Shown piece by piece: positions 39,964 through 49,754 of a stretch of DNA of 64,000 nt; within the stretch, counting starts at the first letter, position 1, and each line of letters opens with the position of its first letter. Both the position numbers and the translations under genes were made by a program. The stretch is from the NCBI GenBank assembly GCA_016787645.1, contig JAEUUF010000026.1:248001-312000 (forward strand), in the 5' to 3' direction. Under the pieces are notes generated by a model, which saw only the letters and a program-made list of their open reading frames with translations, had not been told where the DNA came from and ran no database searches. Origin of the DNA: Cyclobacteriaceae bacterium. Lineage in GTDB: Bacteria; Bacteroidota; Bacteroidia; Cytophagales; Cyclobacteriaceae.

Positions 39964-40893
39964 CTAGTCGCCTGAGGCTGAGATCGTGACATCTTTCGAG
40001 CGGCCGTTGATCGTGATGGTAATCGTCGTGTCGCAGTCACCGTTGCCAAAGTCCGTGGTGATCTTCTTATCGCCCACCACCAGTTCCTTCGTGCCTTCCA
40101 CCGGGATTACCATTTTGCTGGATATCGCACAAGCTCTCTTGAAGACCAGCGGCTTGGTGATCGTCATGACATACTCTTTGTTTTTGCGTGTCTTTCCGAA
40201 AGCAGTTCCTGTTACCGTCCAAGTGTCGAGCAGTGGATTGGCAGCACGGTTCCAGGTGCGAACACGGGTCGCCGTACGGGTAGCGGTCGTTCCATCAAGG
40301 AAAGTTACCGTCACGTCTTCGTTCACCGTGAATTTAGGTGCCTCTTCATTGCTTTCAGCAGAATTAAGTTCGGTGCGGGTTCCATCAATCTTGATGCCAT
40401 CCACTGAATAATTTTCGGTCGTGATGATCACGGTAGAATTCGGGATAAACCGGCGACCGATAAACTCGACATGGATTTTACCCTTGCGAACGCGGCCATT
40501 GGGTCCGGTGCAACCAGTGCCAAAATCAATATGGATGTACCCGTGAATCGTGGCGGGATTGCTCGGATTATTATCCGCGGCAAACTCCAGCGTTACCGTG
40601 GCACACGCAAAGCGCGTATCCGTAATTTGGCTCTTGATATCCTTGGGCACTCCAGCTACCTCCCCTGTACGTCCGCCGGTCTGGGTACCTGCATCCGCCG
40701 ACATCGCCACTGCTGAAAGATCGGATAGGTCCTCCGAGCTGGCATCCGTATTGGCTTCACTTTGAAGATTTGAATTGTCATCGGCCGAAAAGCTGATGCT
40801 GTCCTGGTCTTTGCACGAGCTCAGGAACATGAATAGCATGATTGCGGTCATGCTGAGCACTCTCATTGCGGTCCGTGTTTTCATAGTTTTCAT
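39964..40893 (-). CDS. Hypothetical lipoprotein
   Basis: A 309-residue lipoprotein (lipobox MFLSSC, Cys about 27), with a low-complexity Ser/Asp/Glu-rich stretch at residues 30-75 (ADDNSNLQSEAN...) acting as a linker after the lipid anchor. The remainder is beta-rich, with Thr-rich strands such as ATVTLEFAADN and TVTFLDGTTATRTATRVRTW. I do not recognise the family. Two in-frame starts are possible (40893 or 40884). It is probably on the periplasmic or outer face of the outer membrane. Confidence 0.75.
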   Translation of the reverse strand: MKTMKTRTAMRVLSMTAIMLFMFLSSCKDQDSISFSADDNSNLQSEANTDASSEDLSDLSAVAMSADAGTQTGGRTGEVAGVPKDIKSQITDTRFACATVTLEFAADNNPSNPATIHGYIHIDFGTGCTGPNGRVRKGKIHVEFIGRRFIPNSTVIITTENYSVDGIKIDGTRTELNSAESNEEAPKFTVNEDVTVTFLDGTTATRTATRVRTWNRAANPLLDTWTVTGTAFGKTRKNKEYVMTITKPLVFKRACAISSKMVIPVEGTKELVVGDKKITTDFGNGDCDTTITITINGRSKDVTISASGD

Positions 40894-40980
40894 GGTCGGT
40901 TTTTTGTTGTTTTGTCAGTTAGATGCGGAAAGCCCGCCCAGGTTTAACTCTCGTTAAGAATTTTTCAATTTCGCCGCAAA

Positions 40981-41658
40981 ATGCACTCCAGAACCCTTAA
41001 AAAGGCACATTGGCCAGGATTTATTATGATCTGCCTCCTCCTGGTAACCAGCGGCGTCCAGGGGCAACAGAAGATCGCCAAACTCCGCTACGGCGGCGGT
41101 GGCGATTGGTACGCCAACAAGACTGCCCTGCCCAATCTCATCCGGTACTGCAATGAGCAATTGTCCATGAACCTCACTACCGAAGAAGACGCCGTCGACG
41201 TGGGTAGCCGCGATATCTTTTCCTACCCATACATCTATATGACCGGTCACGGCAACGTGGTCTTCACCCCCGAAGAGGCCGAAAACCTCCGCAACTACCT
41301 GATCGGCGGCGGGTTCCTGCATGTTGACGACAACTATGGACTCGATAAATTTATACGGATTGAACTGAAGAAAGTCTTTCCGGAACTGGAGCTGGTCGAA
41401 CTTCCTTTTGATCACCCCGTCTACCACCAGAAATTTGACTTCCCCAAAGGGTTGCCCAAAATTCATGAACATGATGGCAAACCCTCTCAAGGATTTGGGT
41501 TAATCTACGAGGGACGCCTGGTTCTATTTTATTCCTATGAATGCGATTTGGGCAATGGCTGGGAGGACCAGCGCATCCACAATGACCCGGAAACGAAAAG
41601 GCAGGAAGCGCTCCAGATGGGAGCCAATCTCCTTTCGTTTGTATTTACTTCTTACTGA
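40981..41658 (+). CDS. DUF4159 domain protein, secreted
   Basis: A 225-residue protein with a signal peptide (GFIMICLLLVTSGVQGQQ). KIAKLRYGGGGDWYANKTALPNLIRYCNEQL and the segment YPYIYMTGHGNVVFTPEEAENLRNYLIGGGFLHVDD are the hallmarks of DUF4159, a domain related to the glutamine amidotransferase-like fold. The function is unknown. It is divergent from the lipoprotein gene and its stop abuts that of the TlpA-type gene with no gap. Confidence 0.88.
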   Translation: MHSRTLKKAHWPGFIMICLLLVTSGVQGQQKIAKLRYGGGGDWYANKTALPNLIRYCNEQLSMNLTTEEDAVDVGSRDIFSYPYIYMTGHGNVVFTPEEAENLRNYLIGGGFLHVDDNYGLDKFIRIELKKVFPELELVELPFDHPVYHQKFDFPKGLPKIHEHDGKPSQGFGLIYEGRLVLFYSYECDLGNGWEDQRIHNDPETKRQEALQMGANLLSFVFTSY

Positions 41659-42801
41659 TCAATTCAACACCTCGGCCAGTTTCCGATGCAGCTCATTGCC
41701 GCGAAGGTTCTTCGCGATGATCACTCCGGAAGGATCCACCAGAATAGAGAACGGAATACCATTGATGTTATAGTCCAGCGCGGCCTTGGATTCAAAATAC
41801 TTGAGATCGGAAACATGATTCCAGGTTAGCCCGTCTTCCTCGATAGCACGCACCCAGTCCTCACGGTTGCGGTCAAGCGATACGCCGAGGATGTCAAAGT
41901 TCTTGCCTTTGAACGCCCGGTATGCCTTGACAACGTTTGGATTCTCTCTTCGACAGGGCCCGCACCACTTGGCCCAAAAGTCCACCAGTACATACTTGCC
42001 GCGTAACGAAGAAAGACTGATGATCTTCCCGTTCGGATCCGGCAAGGAGATTTCCGGGGCAGGCTGACCAATAGCCGTCACCTTCAGCTTCTCAGCAAAT
42101 GAAACGAAGTCCTTGCCGTATTGAATATCTGACCATTCCCGCTTGAATTTCTCAGACACGGTGACATACACATCAATGTACTTGTCAGGATCATCAAAAA
42201 TGTTCCCGTTTTGCAGAAGATGGATCAGCCCCAGCGACGGCGGCTGGCTCTTGAGAATCGCTGCCACCTGCAGCCTGGCTTTTTCAATTACTCCCAGGTA
42301 TTGTGCACGGATCTCTTCCATTCGCTTCTGATTGTTCTGCTGCGCTGCGATCTGATACTCCTGCTCCAGGGGCCGCAATTCGGGAGTTTGTTGTGCGTCG
42401 CGCATGATCGTTTGCACCTGTTCGATCAAGTCGAGGTCTGGCGAGCCAGTGACCGAAGCGGCCCCGCCCGCACTGTTACCGTCCACAGTAACCATAATAT
42501 CCGTTTTGTCGAGGATGACATCCACAATTTGCTTCTGAAAGAAATCAATCCGGAAGTAACCAGGTTCCATGATCCTCAGTGGCTTCTCAAAACTGCCGTC
42601 CGCCTTGAGCTGGATGGTGTCCTGGATCAGCTTATCCGCTGCCGCACCCTGGCGCATCTCGGTAATCAGGATCAAACCCGGTGAAGGATAGTTTACTTTT
42701 CCACGGACCGTCACCATTCGTCCCTGCTCCTCCTGCTTCTTTTCACTGCTTCCGCAGGCAGTCAACACGAGCACCATAATCACAAGGTTCAACAACTTCA
42801 T
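41659..42801 (-). CDS. TlpA-type thioredoxin lipoprotein with DUF4369 domain
   Basis: A 380-residue lipoprotein (lipobox LTAC, Cys16). Residues about 28-130 form a beta-rich DUF4369-like domain, residues 140-240 are helical, and residues 245-380 form a TlpA/AhpC-like thioredoxin fold with the WCGPC redox centre at 279-283 and cis-Pro in GIPFSILVDP. It should reduce or isomerise disulfides in the periplasm. Its ATG overlaps the gatB stop (ATGA), making it the last gene of the alaS-gatB transcript. Confidence 0.9.
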   Translation of the reverse strand: MKLLNLVIMVLVLTACGSSEKKQEEQGRMVTVRGKVNYPSPGLILITEMRQGAAADKLIQDTIQLKADGSFEKPLRIMEPGYFRIDFFQKQIVDVILDKTDIMVTVDGNSAGGAASVTGSPDLDLIEQVQTIMRDAQQTPELRPLEQEYQIAAQQNNQKRMEEIRAQYLGVIEKARLQVAAILKSQPPSLGLIHLLQNGNIFDDPDKYIDVYVTVSEKFKREWSDIQYGKDFVSFAEKLKVTAIGQPAPEISLPDPNGKIISLSSLRGKYVLVDFWAKWCGPCRRENPNVVKAYRAFKGKNFDILGVSLDRNREDWVRAIEEDGLTWNHVSDLKYFESKAALDYNINGIPFSILVDPSGVIIAKNLRGNELHRKLAEVLN

Positions 42802-44255
42802 TTCTTCGACAGTTTATTGGTTATCATTTCATTCGCCTTCCGGGGGTCTGCTTTACCACGGCTTCGTTTCATCACTTCCCCCATAAACATAGTGACTATT
42901 CCACTCTTGCCGTTTTTGAAGGCCTCAACCTTCAGGGGAAATTCTTTAATCACCTCATCCACGATCAGTTCCAGCGCTCCATCATCCTGGACCTGGACGA
43001 TTCCAAGTCGATTGGCCAGTTCCTCCGCTGATTCCAGCGGATCATCCACCATGACGGGCAGCAGTCGCTGAGCCGCCGCAGAAAAATTCACGCGTTCAGC
43101 TTCCACCAGTTGAATCAATTCACCCAGTTTCGCCGGTTGAAGCGGAAAGTCTTCCATAGACCAGCCCCTTTCATGAAGCATGGCTTTCACTGGCCCCATG
43201 AGCCAGTTGGCTGCCGCCTTGTAACGCACGCCCAGTAGGCAAAGTTCATTGAAGTAATTGATGCCCTCTGCCGTCTCCGTAAGCACGAGCGCATCAGAAG
43301 TCGCCAGTCCGTGCTCCTTCACCATCCGTTCAAACCAAACGTCAGGCAATACGGGCAATGACCGGCGGATTTCTTCGAGCCAATCGCTGGACACGTTAAT
43401 AGGTGTCAGATCAGGATCAGGAAAGTAGCGGTAATCATTCAGTTCCTCCTTGGTTCGTTGCGGATAGGTCTTCCCCGTTGCCGCATCAAAGCCGCGGGTC
43501 TCGGAGGGTACCGGATGCCCTGCCTCCGCCAGCTCAATCTGGCGGCTCACATCATAGGCAATCGCATGACTCAGGTTGCGCGCGGAGTTGAGGTTCTTGA
43601 TTTCTACCTTCTTGCCCAGCGCAGTAGTTCCTTTTGGTTTTATCGACACGTTGGCATCACAACGCAGCGAGCCCTCTTCCATGTTGCCGTCGGAAATGCC
43701 CAGGAATCGCACCAGTTTTCTCACTTCAGTAACCACCGCTGCCGCGTCAGCCTCCGAGTGGATAACGGGACGAGTCACAATTTCAAGCAATGGAACTCCG
43801 GCCCGGTTAAAATCAACTTGCGTATCACTGGACCCTTCCTGGTGGATCGACTTTCCGGCGTCCTCCTCCATATGAATCTTTTCCAGGGCCACGTTCAACA
43901 AGCCATTCCGCGTTGGGATCGCCAGGTAGCCTCCCCGACAAAGTGGTGAGCGATCCTGGGTCAGCTGATAACCTTTAGGAAGGTCTGGGTAGAAATAATT
44001 CTTGCGGTCGAAACGCTGAACTGGCGTGATATCGGCGTGACAGGCCATTGCCATCCGGAGCCCAAGGGATAAAACATCTCTATTGAGGCGTGGAAGTGTG
44101 CCAGGATAGCCCAACGTAATCTCACTGATCTGTGTATTCGGGGGCGCACCAAATGAAACAGGGTCAGCACTAAAGATCTTGCTTCGTGTTTTCAACTGGA
44201 CATGAATCTCCAGTCCAATAACTACATCATAGGAATCGCGGATGAGTTCTTCCAT
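42798..44255 (-). CDS. gatB: Asp-tRNA(Asn)/Glu-tRNA(Gln) amidotransferase subunit B
   Basis: A 485-residue subunit of GatCAB, which converts misacylated Glu-tRNA(Gln) or Asp-tRNA(Asn). The start motif VVIGLEIHVQLKTRSKIFS, FDRKNYFYPDLPKGYQLTQ and VDFNRAGVPLLEIVT are conserved. The C-terminal GatB/YqeY tRNA-binding domain runs from about residue 330. GatA and GatC are not nearby. It follows alaS by 21 bp. Confidence 0.96.
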   Translation of the reverse strand: MEELIRDSYDVVIGLEIHVQLKTRSKIFSADPVSFGAPPNTQISEITLGYPGTLPRLNRDVLSLGLRMAMACHADITPVQRFDRKNYFYPDLPKGYQLTQDRSPLCRGGYLAIPTRNGLLNVALEKIHMEEDAGKSIHQEGSSDTQVDFNRAGVPLLEIVTRPVIHSEADAAAVVTEVRKLVRFLGISDGNMEEGSLRCDANVSIKPKGTTALGKKVEIKNLNSARNLSHAIAYDVSRQIELAEAGHPVPSETRGFDAATGKTYPQRTKEELNDYRYFPDPDLTPINVSSDWLEEIRRSLPVLPDVWFERMVKEHGLATSDALVLTETAEGINYFNELCLLGVRYKAAANWLMGPVKAMLHERGWSMEDFPLQPAKLGELIQLVEAERVNFSAAAQRLLPVMVDDPLESAEELANRLGIVQVQDDGALELIVDEVIKEFPLKVEAFKNGKSGIVTMFMGEVMKRSRGKADPRKANEMITNKLSKK

Positions 44256-44276
44256 GAGCGCGTGGCCTCCGTTTGG

Positions 44277-46898
44277 CTAAGCCATTCCAATCATATGCTG
44301 GGCCTTAACCAGGACCTGGTCCAGCCCGGCAAGATTCTTCCCACCTGCTGTGGCGTAGAACGGCTGACCACCCCCACCCCCATCAATTTCTTTGGCCAGT
44401 TCTTTAACCATGTTGCCGGCATGGAATTTCTGGCTCTGCGCGAGTTTCTCGCCCAACATCACTGCTACCATTGGCTTGCCGGCCACTTCCACCGCGAGGA
44501 CCAACAACAAGTTTTCAAATTGGTTACGAAGTCCATAAGCGACGTTCTTGATCGCTTCAACATCGGGCAGGGAAACGCGGGCTAAGACCAGGGACGTCCC
44601 GTTCACTTCCCTTACACTGCGGGCAAGGTTCTCCCTGACCTGGTTGGCTCGATCAAGGTTGAACGCCTCCACTTTCTTCTCCAGCAATTGCCGCTCTTCC
44701 AAAAGGTTGCCAAGGGAAGCCACCAGGTCTTTCGGGTGACGTAACATGGCCTTCACCTCATGGAGCAACGACAGTTGATGGTTGATGAATTCGCGTGCAC
44801 CTTCCGCGGTCACAGCTTCAATGCGGCGGACACCGGCAGCGACTGAACTTTCCGATATAATTTTGAAGAAGCCAATGTTACCCGTGGATTTTACGTGCGT
44901 GCCCCCACAGAGTTCGACTGAATAGGAAGGATCAAAGGTGATCACGCGGACATACTCCCCGTATTTCTCGCCGAACAAGGCCATGGCTCCCATGCCCTTG
45001 GCTTTCTCCAGGGGAACGTTGCGCTGCTCATCAATGGCAATGTTCATCCGGATCTTGTCATTGACCAATTGCTCAATCTTCTCCGTCTCTTCGGGAGTCA
45101 GTGCAGCAAAATGGGAGAAGTCAAACCGGAGGATTTGGTCATTCACCAACGAACCTTTCTGTTCGACGTGCTTGCCTAACACGTTTCGCAGCGCCGCGTG
45201 GAGCAAGTGGGTGGCCGAATGGTTATTCATGGTCAACCGCCGCCGGGACTCATCTACCCGAAGTTCCATAGGCTGGTCCGGGTTGGCAGGAAGTGATTCA
45301 GTAAGATGAATAATCAATTCATTCTCCTTTCTCGTATCAAGCACAGCCACTGACGGCCCTTTGGGCTGGATGATTCCAGTGTCTCCAACCTGTCCCCCAC
45401 TCTCGGCGTAGAACGGCGTGCAGTCAAACACCAGCTGGAAAAGCTCCTTGTTCTTCTGCTTCACCTTCCGGTATTTGATCAGGCGCGAAGTGGACTGAAA
45501 ATGGTCGTATCCAATAAACTCAGGTTTATCTGAATCCGTCACGACTGTCCAGTCTCCGGTTTCTTTAGAGGCATCGGTGCGTGATCGTGCCTTCTGTTGT
45601 TGCATAGCCTCATCAAAGCCCTTTTGATCTACCGTGAATCCCCGCTCGCGCGCCAACAACGAAGTGAGGTCGAAGGGGAAACCAAAGGTGTCGTTCAATT
45701 CAAAAGCGAAGTCGCCGGCGATACGCTGGTCCTTCGCTGTGGACACATAGCTTTCAAAACGGCGGATACCCAATTCGAGTGTCCGCAGAAAGGATATCTC
45801 CTCTTCATGAATCACGCGGCTCACATACTCCGACTGCTGGTGCAATTCAGGGAACGCATCCTTCATTTGGGCAGCCAGCAGCGCAACCAGGCGGTGCAGA
45901 AAAGGCTCTTTGAAATTAAGGTAGGAGAATCCATACCGCACGGCACGACGAAGGATGCGCCGTATAACATACCCTGCCCCTGTGTTGGAAGGAAGCTGGC
46001 CATCCGCAATCGCAAATGCGACGGCCCGCACATGGTCGGCCATAACACGAATGGCTACATCGGTCTTAACGGACGCTCCATAAGTCACCTTGGCATGACT
46101 GCTGATGAATTCCATCAGCGGGCTGAACACATCTGTATCGTAGGTGGAATGCTTGCCCTGGATGGCCATGCAGAGCCGTTCGAAACCCATTCCTGTGTCG
46201 ACGTGTTTGTCCGGGAGCGGCTCCAACGCTCCTGATGCCAACCGATTGAATTGAATGAATACGAGATTCCAAATTTCAACAACCAGCGGATTATCGGCAT
46301 TCACCAGGTCGCGGCCGGGCACTTTTCGCACTTCAGCCTCCGGCCTCAGATCAATATGAATCTCCGAACAGGGTCCGCAAGGTCCAGCTTCACCCATCTC
46401 CCAGAAATTGTCTTTCTTTTTCCCATAGATAATGCGGTCTTCGCCGACTATCGGGATCCACAGTTGCTTGGCTTCATCGTCGGCCGGCAGTTTGTCGGCA
46501 GTGTCGCCTCCAAATACAGAGACATACAGACGATCCGCGGGCAGGCCATATACTTTGGTAAGTAGTTCCCAGGCCCAGGCAATGGCATCTGCTTTGAAAT
46601 AGTCGCCGAACGACCAGTTGCCCAGCATCTCGAACATCGTATGGTGGTAGGTGTCCAGCCCGACATCTTCCAGGTCATTGTGTTTGCCACTAACCCTGAG
46701 GCATTTTTGGGTATCCGCGACCCGCTTGTATTTAGGGGAAGAATTTCCAAGGAAATAATCCTTGAACTGGACCATCCCGGAATTGGTAAAGAGCAGCGAT
46801 GGGTCATTTTTCAGAACCAGTGGAGCTGAGGGTACGATTTGGTGACCCTTGCTGGCAAAGAATTCGAGAAACTTGCTTCGTACGGTTGCGGAGTTCAT
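44277..46898 (-). CDS. alaS: Alanine-tRNA ligase
   Basis: An 873-residue synthetase. NSATVRSKFLEFFASKGH opens the catalytic domain, the editing domain carries NNHSATHLLHAALR and CGGTHVKSTG Zn-binding motifs, and the C-Ala domain ends the protein. ATG 46898 is chosen; the TTG at 46922 lies 5' of the usual N-terminus. It heads a transcript with gatB and the TlpA-type gene, from a consensus promoter. Confidence 0.97.
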   Translation of the reverse strand: MNSATVRSKFLEFFASKGHQIVPSAPLVLKNDPSLLFTNSGMVQFKDYFLGNSSPKYKRVADTQKCLRVSGKHNDLEDVGLDTYHHTMFEMLGNWSFGDYFKADAIAWAWELLTKVYGLPADRLYVSVFGGDTADKLPADDEAKQLWIPIVGEDRIIYGKKKDNFWEMGEAGPCGPCSEIHIDLRPEAEVRKVPGRDLVNADNPLVVEIWNLVFIQFNRLASGALEPLPDKHVDTGMGFERLCMAIQGKHSTYDTDVFSPLMEFISSHAKVTYGASVKTDVAIRVMADHVRAVAFAIADGQLPSNTGAGYVIRRILRRAVRYGFSYLNFKEPFLHRLVALLAAQMKDAFPELHQQSEYVSRVIHEEEISFLRTLELGIRRFESYVSTAKDQRIAGDFAFELNDTFGFPFDLTSLLARERGFTVDQKGFDEAMQQQKARSRTDASKETGDWTVVTDSDKPEFIGYDHFQSTSRLIKYRKVKQKNKELFQLVFDCTPFYAESGGQVGDTGIIQPKGPSVAVLDTRKENELIIHLTESLPANPDQPMELRVDESRRRLTMNNHSATHLLHAALRNVLGKHVEQKGSLVNDQILRFDFSHFAALTPEETEKIEQLVNDKIRMNIAIDEQRNVPLEKAKGMGAMALFGEKYGEYVRVITFDPSYSVELCGGTHVKSTGNIGFFKIISESSVAAGVRRIEAVTAEGAREFINHQLSLLHEVKAMLRHPKDLVASLGNLLEERQLLEKKVEAFNLDRANQVRENLARSVREVNGTSLVLARVSLPDVEAIKNVAYGLRNQFENLLLVLAVEVAGKPMVAVMLGEKLAQSQKFHAGNMVKELAKEIDGGGGGQPFYATAGGKNLAGLDQVLVKAQHMIGMA

Positions 46899-47232
46899 CA
46901 AATAGGCGAAGTTGATCGTCAATGGACAAAACGATTACAAACATTTTGTCCTTCAAAGGGCAAAATTACGCCGTAGGACTTCATTAATGAAACAAACCCT
47001 CTGAAAATCATGTGCTTTCGGGTGATTCATTGAAATGATTATACAACACCTGCTGCTTTGAACCGCTTTGTTGGGATGGCCTTGGACCATTATTGCGTTA
47101 CAGAATACACAATCAGTTTGTTGACATCTTGTAGATAGAAATTAGATGCGGTAGATTGTTTGGAGTTCAAAAGAATTGCTACTTTGCATCAGTGCACGTA
47201 ACTCACGCACAACGAACTCGGTAAGCGAACGC
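46899..47232. promoter_or_regulatory. Divergent regulatory region of alaS and MerR-type gene
   Basis: No gene is seen in these 334 bp. On the minus strand an exact -7 box TAATTTTG is at 46968-46961, 62 bp from the alaS ATG. In the alaS leader a 7-bp inverted repeat GACAAAA/TTTTGTC (46925-46931 and 46944-46950) could form a hairpin or bind a regulator. On the plus strand TACTTTGC at 47180-47187 is a near-match to the -7 box for the MerR-type gene. Confidence 0.5.
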
Positions 47233-47571
47233 ATGGCCTACAAGGAAAAGGAAATTGAGAAGCTCTACTACTCCATCGGGGAAGTGGCTGAACAGTTCAA
47301 CGTAGCGCCTTCACTGATCCGCTTCTGGGAAACCGAGTTTGATATCCTTCAGCCGAAGAAGAACCGCAAAGGAAACCGGCAGTTCACCAAAGAAGACATC
47401 GAACAGATACGGGTCATTTACCACTTGGTAAAGGAAAAGGGATTTACCCTCAGCGGAGCCAAGGAAATGCTCAAGAATGACGCCATGGCCATCAAAGACA
47501 AGATGGAAATGATTGATACACTGCGAAATATCCGCAATTTCCTTACCCAGATTCGAGAACGCCTGCACTAG
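47233..47571 (+). CDS. MerR-family transcriptional regulator
   Basis: A 112-residue regulator with an N-terminal winged-helix domain: YYSIGEVAEQFNVAPSLIRFWETEFDILQPKKNRKGNRQFTKEDIEQI (residues 11-58), followed by a dimerisation helix (HLVKEKGFTLSGAKEMLK). No metal-binding Cys is seen in the short C-terminus, so the effector is unknown. ATG 47233 gives the conserved start; the upstream extension includes the probable promoter. Related small MerR proteins are common in Bacteroidota. Confidence 0.9.
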   Translation: MAYKEKEIEKLYYSIGEVAEQFNVAPSLIRFWETEFDILQPKKNRKGNRQFTKEDIEQIRVIYHLVKEKGFTLSGAKEMLKNDAMAIKDKMEMIDTLRNIRNFLTQIRERLH

Positions 47572-47655
47572 GCTTCTTGAAAATTGTCCTGAAAACCGGA
47601 TTTCCGGAATTTCCACGCACTGCTTCCGATTATCGTATTTGCCTGACCATTGTTC

Positions 47656-48759
47656 ATGGATCAGGAGCGCATCTATTTCTTGGCTCTTCACCTCGTGCCC
47701 GGTGTTGGGGATATTCTGATCAAGCAACTGATCAGCTATTGTGGATCCGCCCAGGAAGTCTTCCGGCAGACCCGGAGCCGCCTGTTGCGAATCCCGGGCA
47801 TCGGTGACGTTACCACAAATGCCATCATCAACGGGCTGTCCCTCGACCAGGCCGAAAAAGAATTGCGGAGGGCGGAAAAAGAAGAGGTTCAAATTCTCTG
47901 CTTCACGGATCCCGCCTATCCTAACCGACTGAAGTCGATCGATGATGCTCCTTCCTTGCTCTATGTAAAAGGAAATACCAACCTCAACCATCCCCGGACC
48001 GTGGGCATAGTTGGTACTCGCAAAGCAACGCCTTATGGAAGGAATTGCGTGGAGGAGCTTGTGCTGGGACTGGTCAAGCACCAGGTTTTGGTGATTAGCG
48101 GTCTGGCCTACGGTATTGATATCCATGCACACAAGGAGGCCATCAGACAGGGTCTTGGTACAGTGGCCGTGCTCGGCAGTGGAATCGACGTGATCTATCC
48201 CTTGGCACACCGTGAGACAGCACTGCGGATGATCAATCACGGTGCCCTGGTCACCGAGAACGCTTTTGGCACCCAACCCGATGCCCATAACTTCCCCCAG
48301 CGAAACCGCATCATCGCCGGTCTCTGCGATGCCCTGGTGGTAGTAGAGGCTGGCGACAAAGGTGGCGCTCTCATTACGGCAGAGATTGCCAATACCTACA
48401 ATCGCGATGTATTCGCCATTCCAGGCAACATCCACAATCCCTATTCGCTCGGATGCAACCGGCTCATCAAAACCAATAAGGCCAGCCTCCTTACCTCAGC
48501 CAAAGACCTGGAGTACATCATGAATTGGACAGAGGATCAGGCCCAAAAGACAGCCCAACTCGCCCTGGAACTCGGCGACCTGAGCGACGAGGAAAGGTCG
48601 GTGCTCTCACTGATGCGCACAAAGAAACGCTCACTGTCCATTGATGAGTTGGCCTACCTGACCCAGCTTCCGCAAGGGAATCTTTCGTCCCTCCTGCTTT
48701 CCCTTGAATTCAAGAACCGGGTTGTTGCCCTACCCGGGAAGATCTTTGCGCCCCGATAG
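47656..48759 (+). CDS. dprA: DNA-processing protein DprA
   Basis: A 367-residue protein that loads RecA on incoming single-stranded DNA during transformation. An N-terminal helix-hairpin-helix part (LHLVPGVGDILIKQLI, LLRIPGIGDVT), the Rossmann-like core (VGIVGTRKATPYG, ISGLAYGIDIHAHKEAI, NFPQRNRIIAGL, GALITAEIA) and a C-terminal winged-helix (residues 300-367) are complete. ATG 47656 is chosen over an in-frame TTG 6 bp earlier. Confidence 0.95.
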   Translation: MDQERIYFLALHLVPGVGDILIKQLISYCGSAQEVFRQTRSRLLRIPGIGDVTTNAIINGLSLDQAEKELRRAEKEEVQILCFTDPAYPNRLKSIDDAPSLLYVKGNTNLNHPRTVGIVGTRKATPYGRNCVEELVLGLVKHQVLVISGLAYGIDIHAHKEAIRQGLGTVAVLGSGIDVIYPLAHRETALRMINHGALVTENAFGTQPDAHNFPQRNRIIAGLCDALVVVEAGDKGGALITAEIANTYNRDVFAIPGNIHNPYSLGCNRLIKTNKASLLTSAKDLEYIMNWTEDQAQKTAQLALELGDLSDEERSVLSLMRTKKRSLSIDELAYLTQLPQGNLSSLLLSLEFKNRVVALPGKIFAPR

Positions 48760-48762
48760 GCG

Positions 48763-49614
48763 CTAGGTGTGTGCAAAGAATTGCGTTGCCATGACCAGGG
48801 CTTCCTGAAAGGCTTTCATGTCCAGCGGCGGCGGCATGCCACGGGAGGTCAGGTGCGCCACGATCGTTTCTGTCGCCAGGTTGCCCACCAATTTGTCTTC
48901 TGCCATGGGGCAACCACCGAATCCCTTCAAGGCACCATCAAACCGCCGGCATCCGGAGGATAGCGCAGCCTCAATTTTATCTACTGCCGTACCTGGATTA
49001 GAATGAAGGTGTGCGCCGATCTCCAACTTGGGAAAATCGCGCGATAACCGGGTGAATAAGTATTGAATTTGCGCGGGGGTAGCTACACCAATAGTATCGG
49101 CGAGGGAGACAATCTTGATTTGCAGGGTGTTCAGGATATCTACGAATTGAGCAACAATTTCAAGGTCATATGGATCTCCGTACGGATTGCCGAAGCCCAT
49201 ACTCAGGTAGGCAACCAACGTCCGGCCAGAACCAATGCAACGGTCCTGAATCTCATTCAGGGTGTCCAAAGCTTCCGGGATGGAGCGGTGGGTGTTACGT
49301 TGCTGGAATGTTTCTGAAAGCGAAAGCGGAAATCCGACATAATTTACCACGGGATGCCTGCATGCCTCCTCCGCACCTCTGGTGTTGGCCACGATGGCCA
49401 GGATTTTGGTGGCTGAACCGGAAAGGTCAAGTCGGTCAAAAACAGCTGCCGTATCCTTCATCTGCGGAATGGCCTTTGGAGAAACGAAACTGCCAGCGTC
49501 CAGTGTATCATAACCAACCTTCAGAAGCTGGTTCAGGTACTTTACCTTTTCCCCGGTGGGGATGAAGGTCTCAATACCCTGCATGGCGTCGCGCGGACAT
49601 TCAATAATTTTCAT
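48763..49614 (-). CDS. Hydroxymethylglutaryl-CoA lyase-like protein
   Basis: A 283-residue DRE-TIM barrel enzyme. MKIIECPRDAMQG (residues 1-13) gives the DRE motif Arg and Asp, and DGALKGFGGCPMAEDKLVGNLATE near residue 235 contains the catalytic Cys loop GGCP of HMG-CoA lyases. It probably cleaves HMG-CoA in leucine breakdown to acetoacetate and acetyl-CoA. The family's usual Gly-Leu after PRD is Ala-Met here. ATG 49614 is used, since the 46-codon upstream extension is not protein-like. Confidence 0.87.
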   Translation of the reverse strand: MKIIECPRDAMQGIETFIPTGEKVKYLNQLLKVGYDTLDAGSFVSPKAIPQMKDTAAVFDRLDLSGSATKILAIVANTRGAEEACRHPVVNYVGFPLSLSETFQQRNTHRSIPEALDTLNEIQDRCIGSGRTLVAYLSMGFGNPYGDPYDLEIVAQFVDILNTLQIKIVSLADTIGVATPAQIQYLFTRLSRDFPKLEIGAHLHSNPGTAVDKIEAALSSGCRRFDGALKGFGGCPMAEDKLVGNLATETIVAHLTSRGMPPPLDMKAFQEALVMATQFFAHT

Positions 49615-49754
49615 TTCAGTCGTAAGATCGCGGTACGATGTCCTAAATCTCTGAATAAAAGGCTGGCCTATCAAATGGGCTTCATGGATGATGGCAAAGA
49701 AGTGGCATCGGAATTTCGTATTTGACTGAAAATTCTTTTCCTTGATTGGCAATC

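Noticed and set aside
47311-48435. 374-codon minus-strand frame opposite dprA and the MerR-type gene
   Set aside because: It is a shadow of two well-defined plus-strand genes and has no domain signature or promoter.
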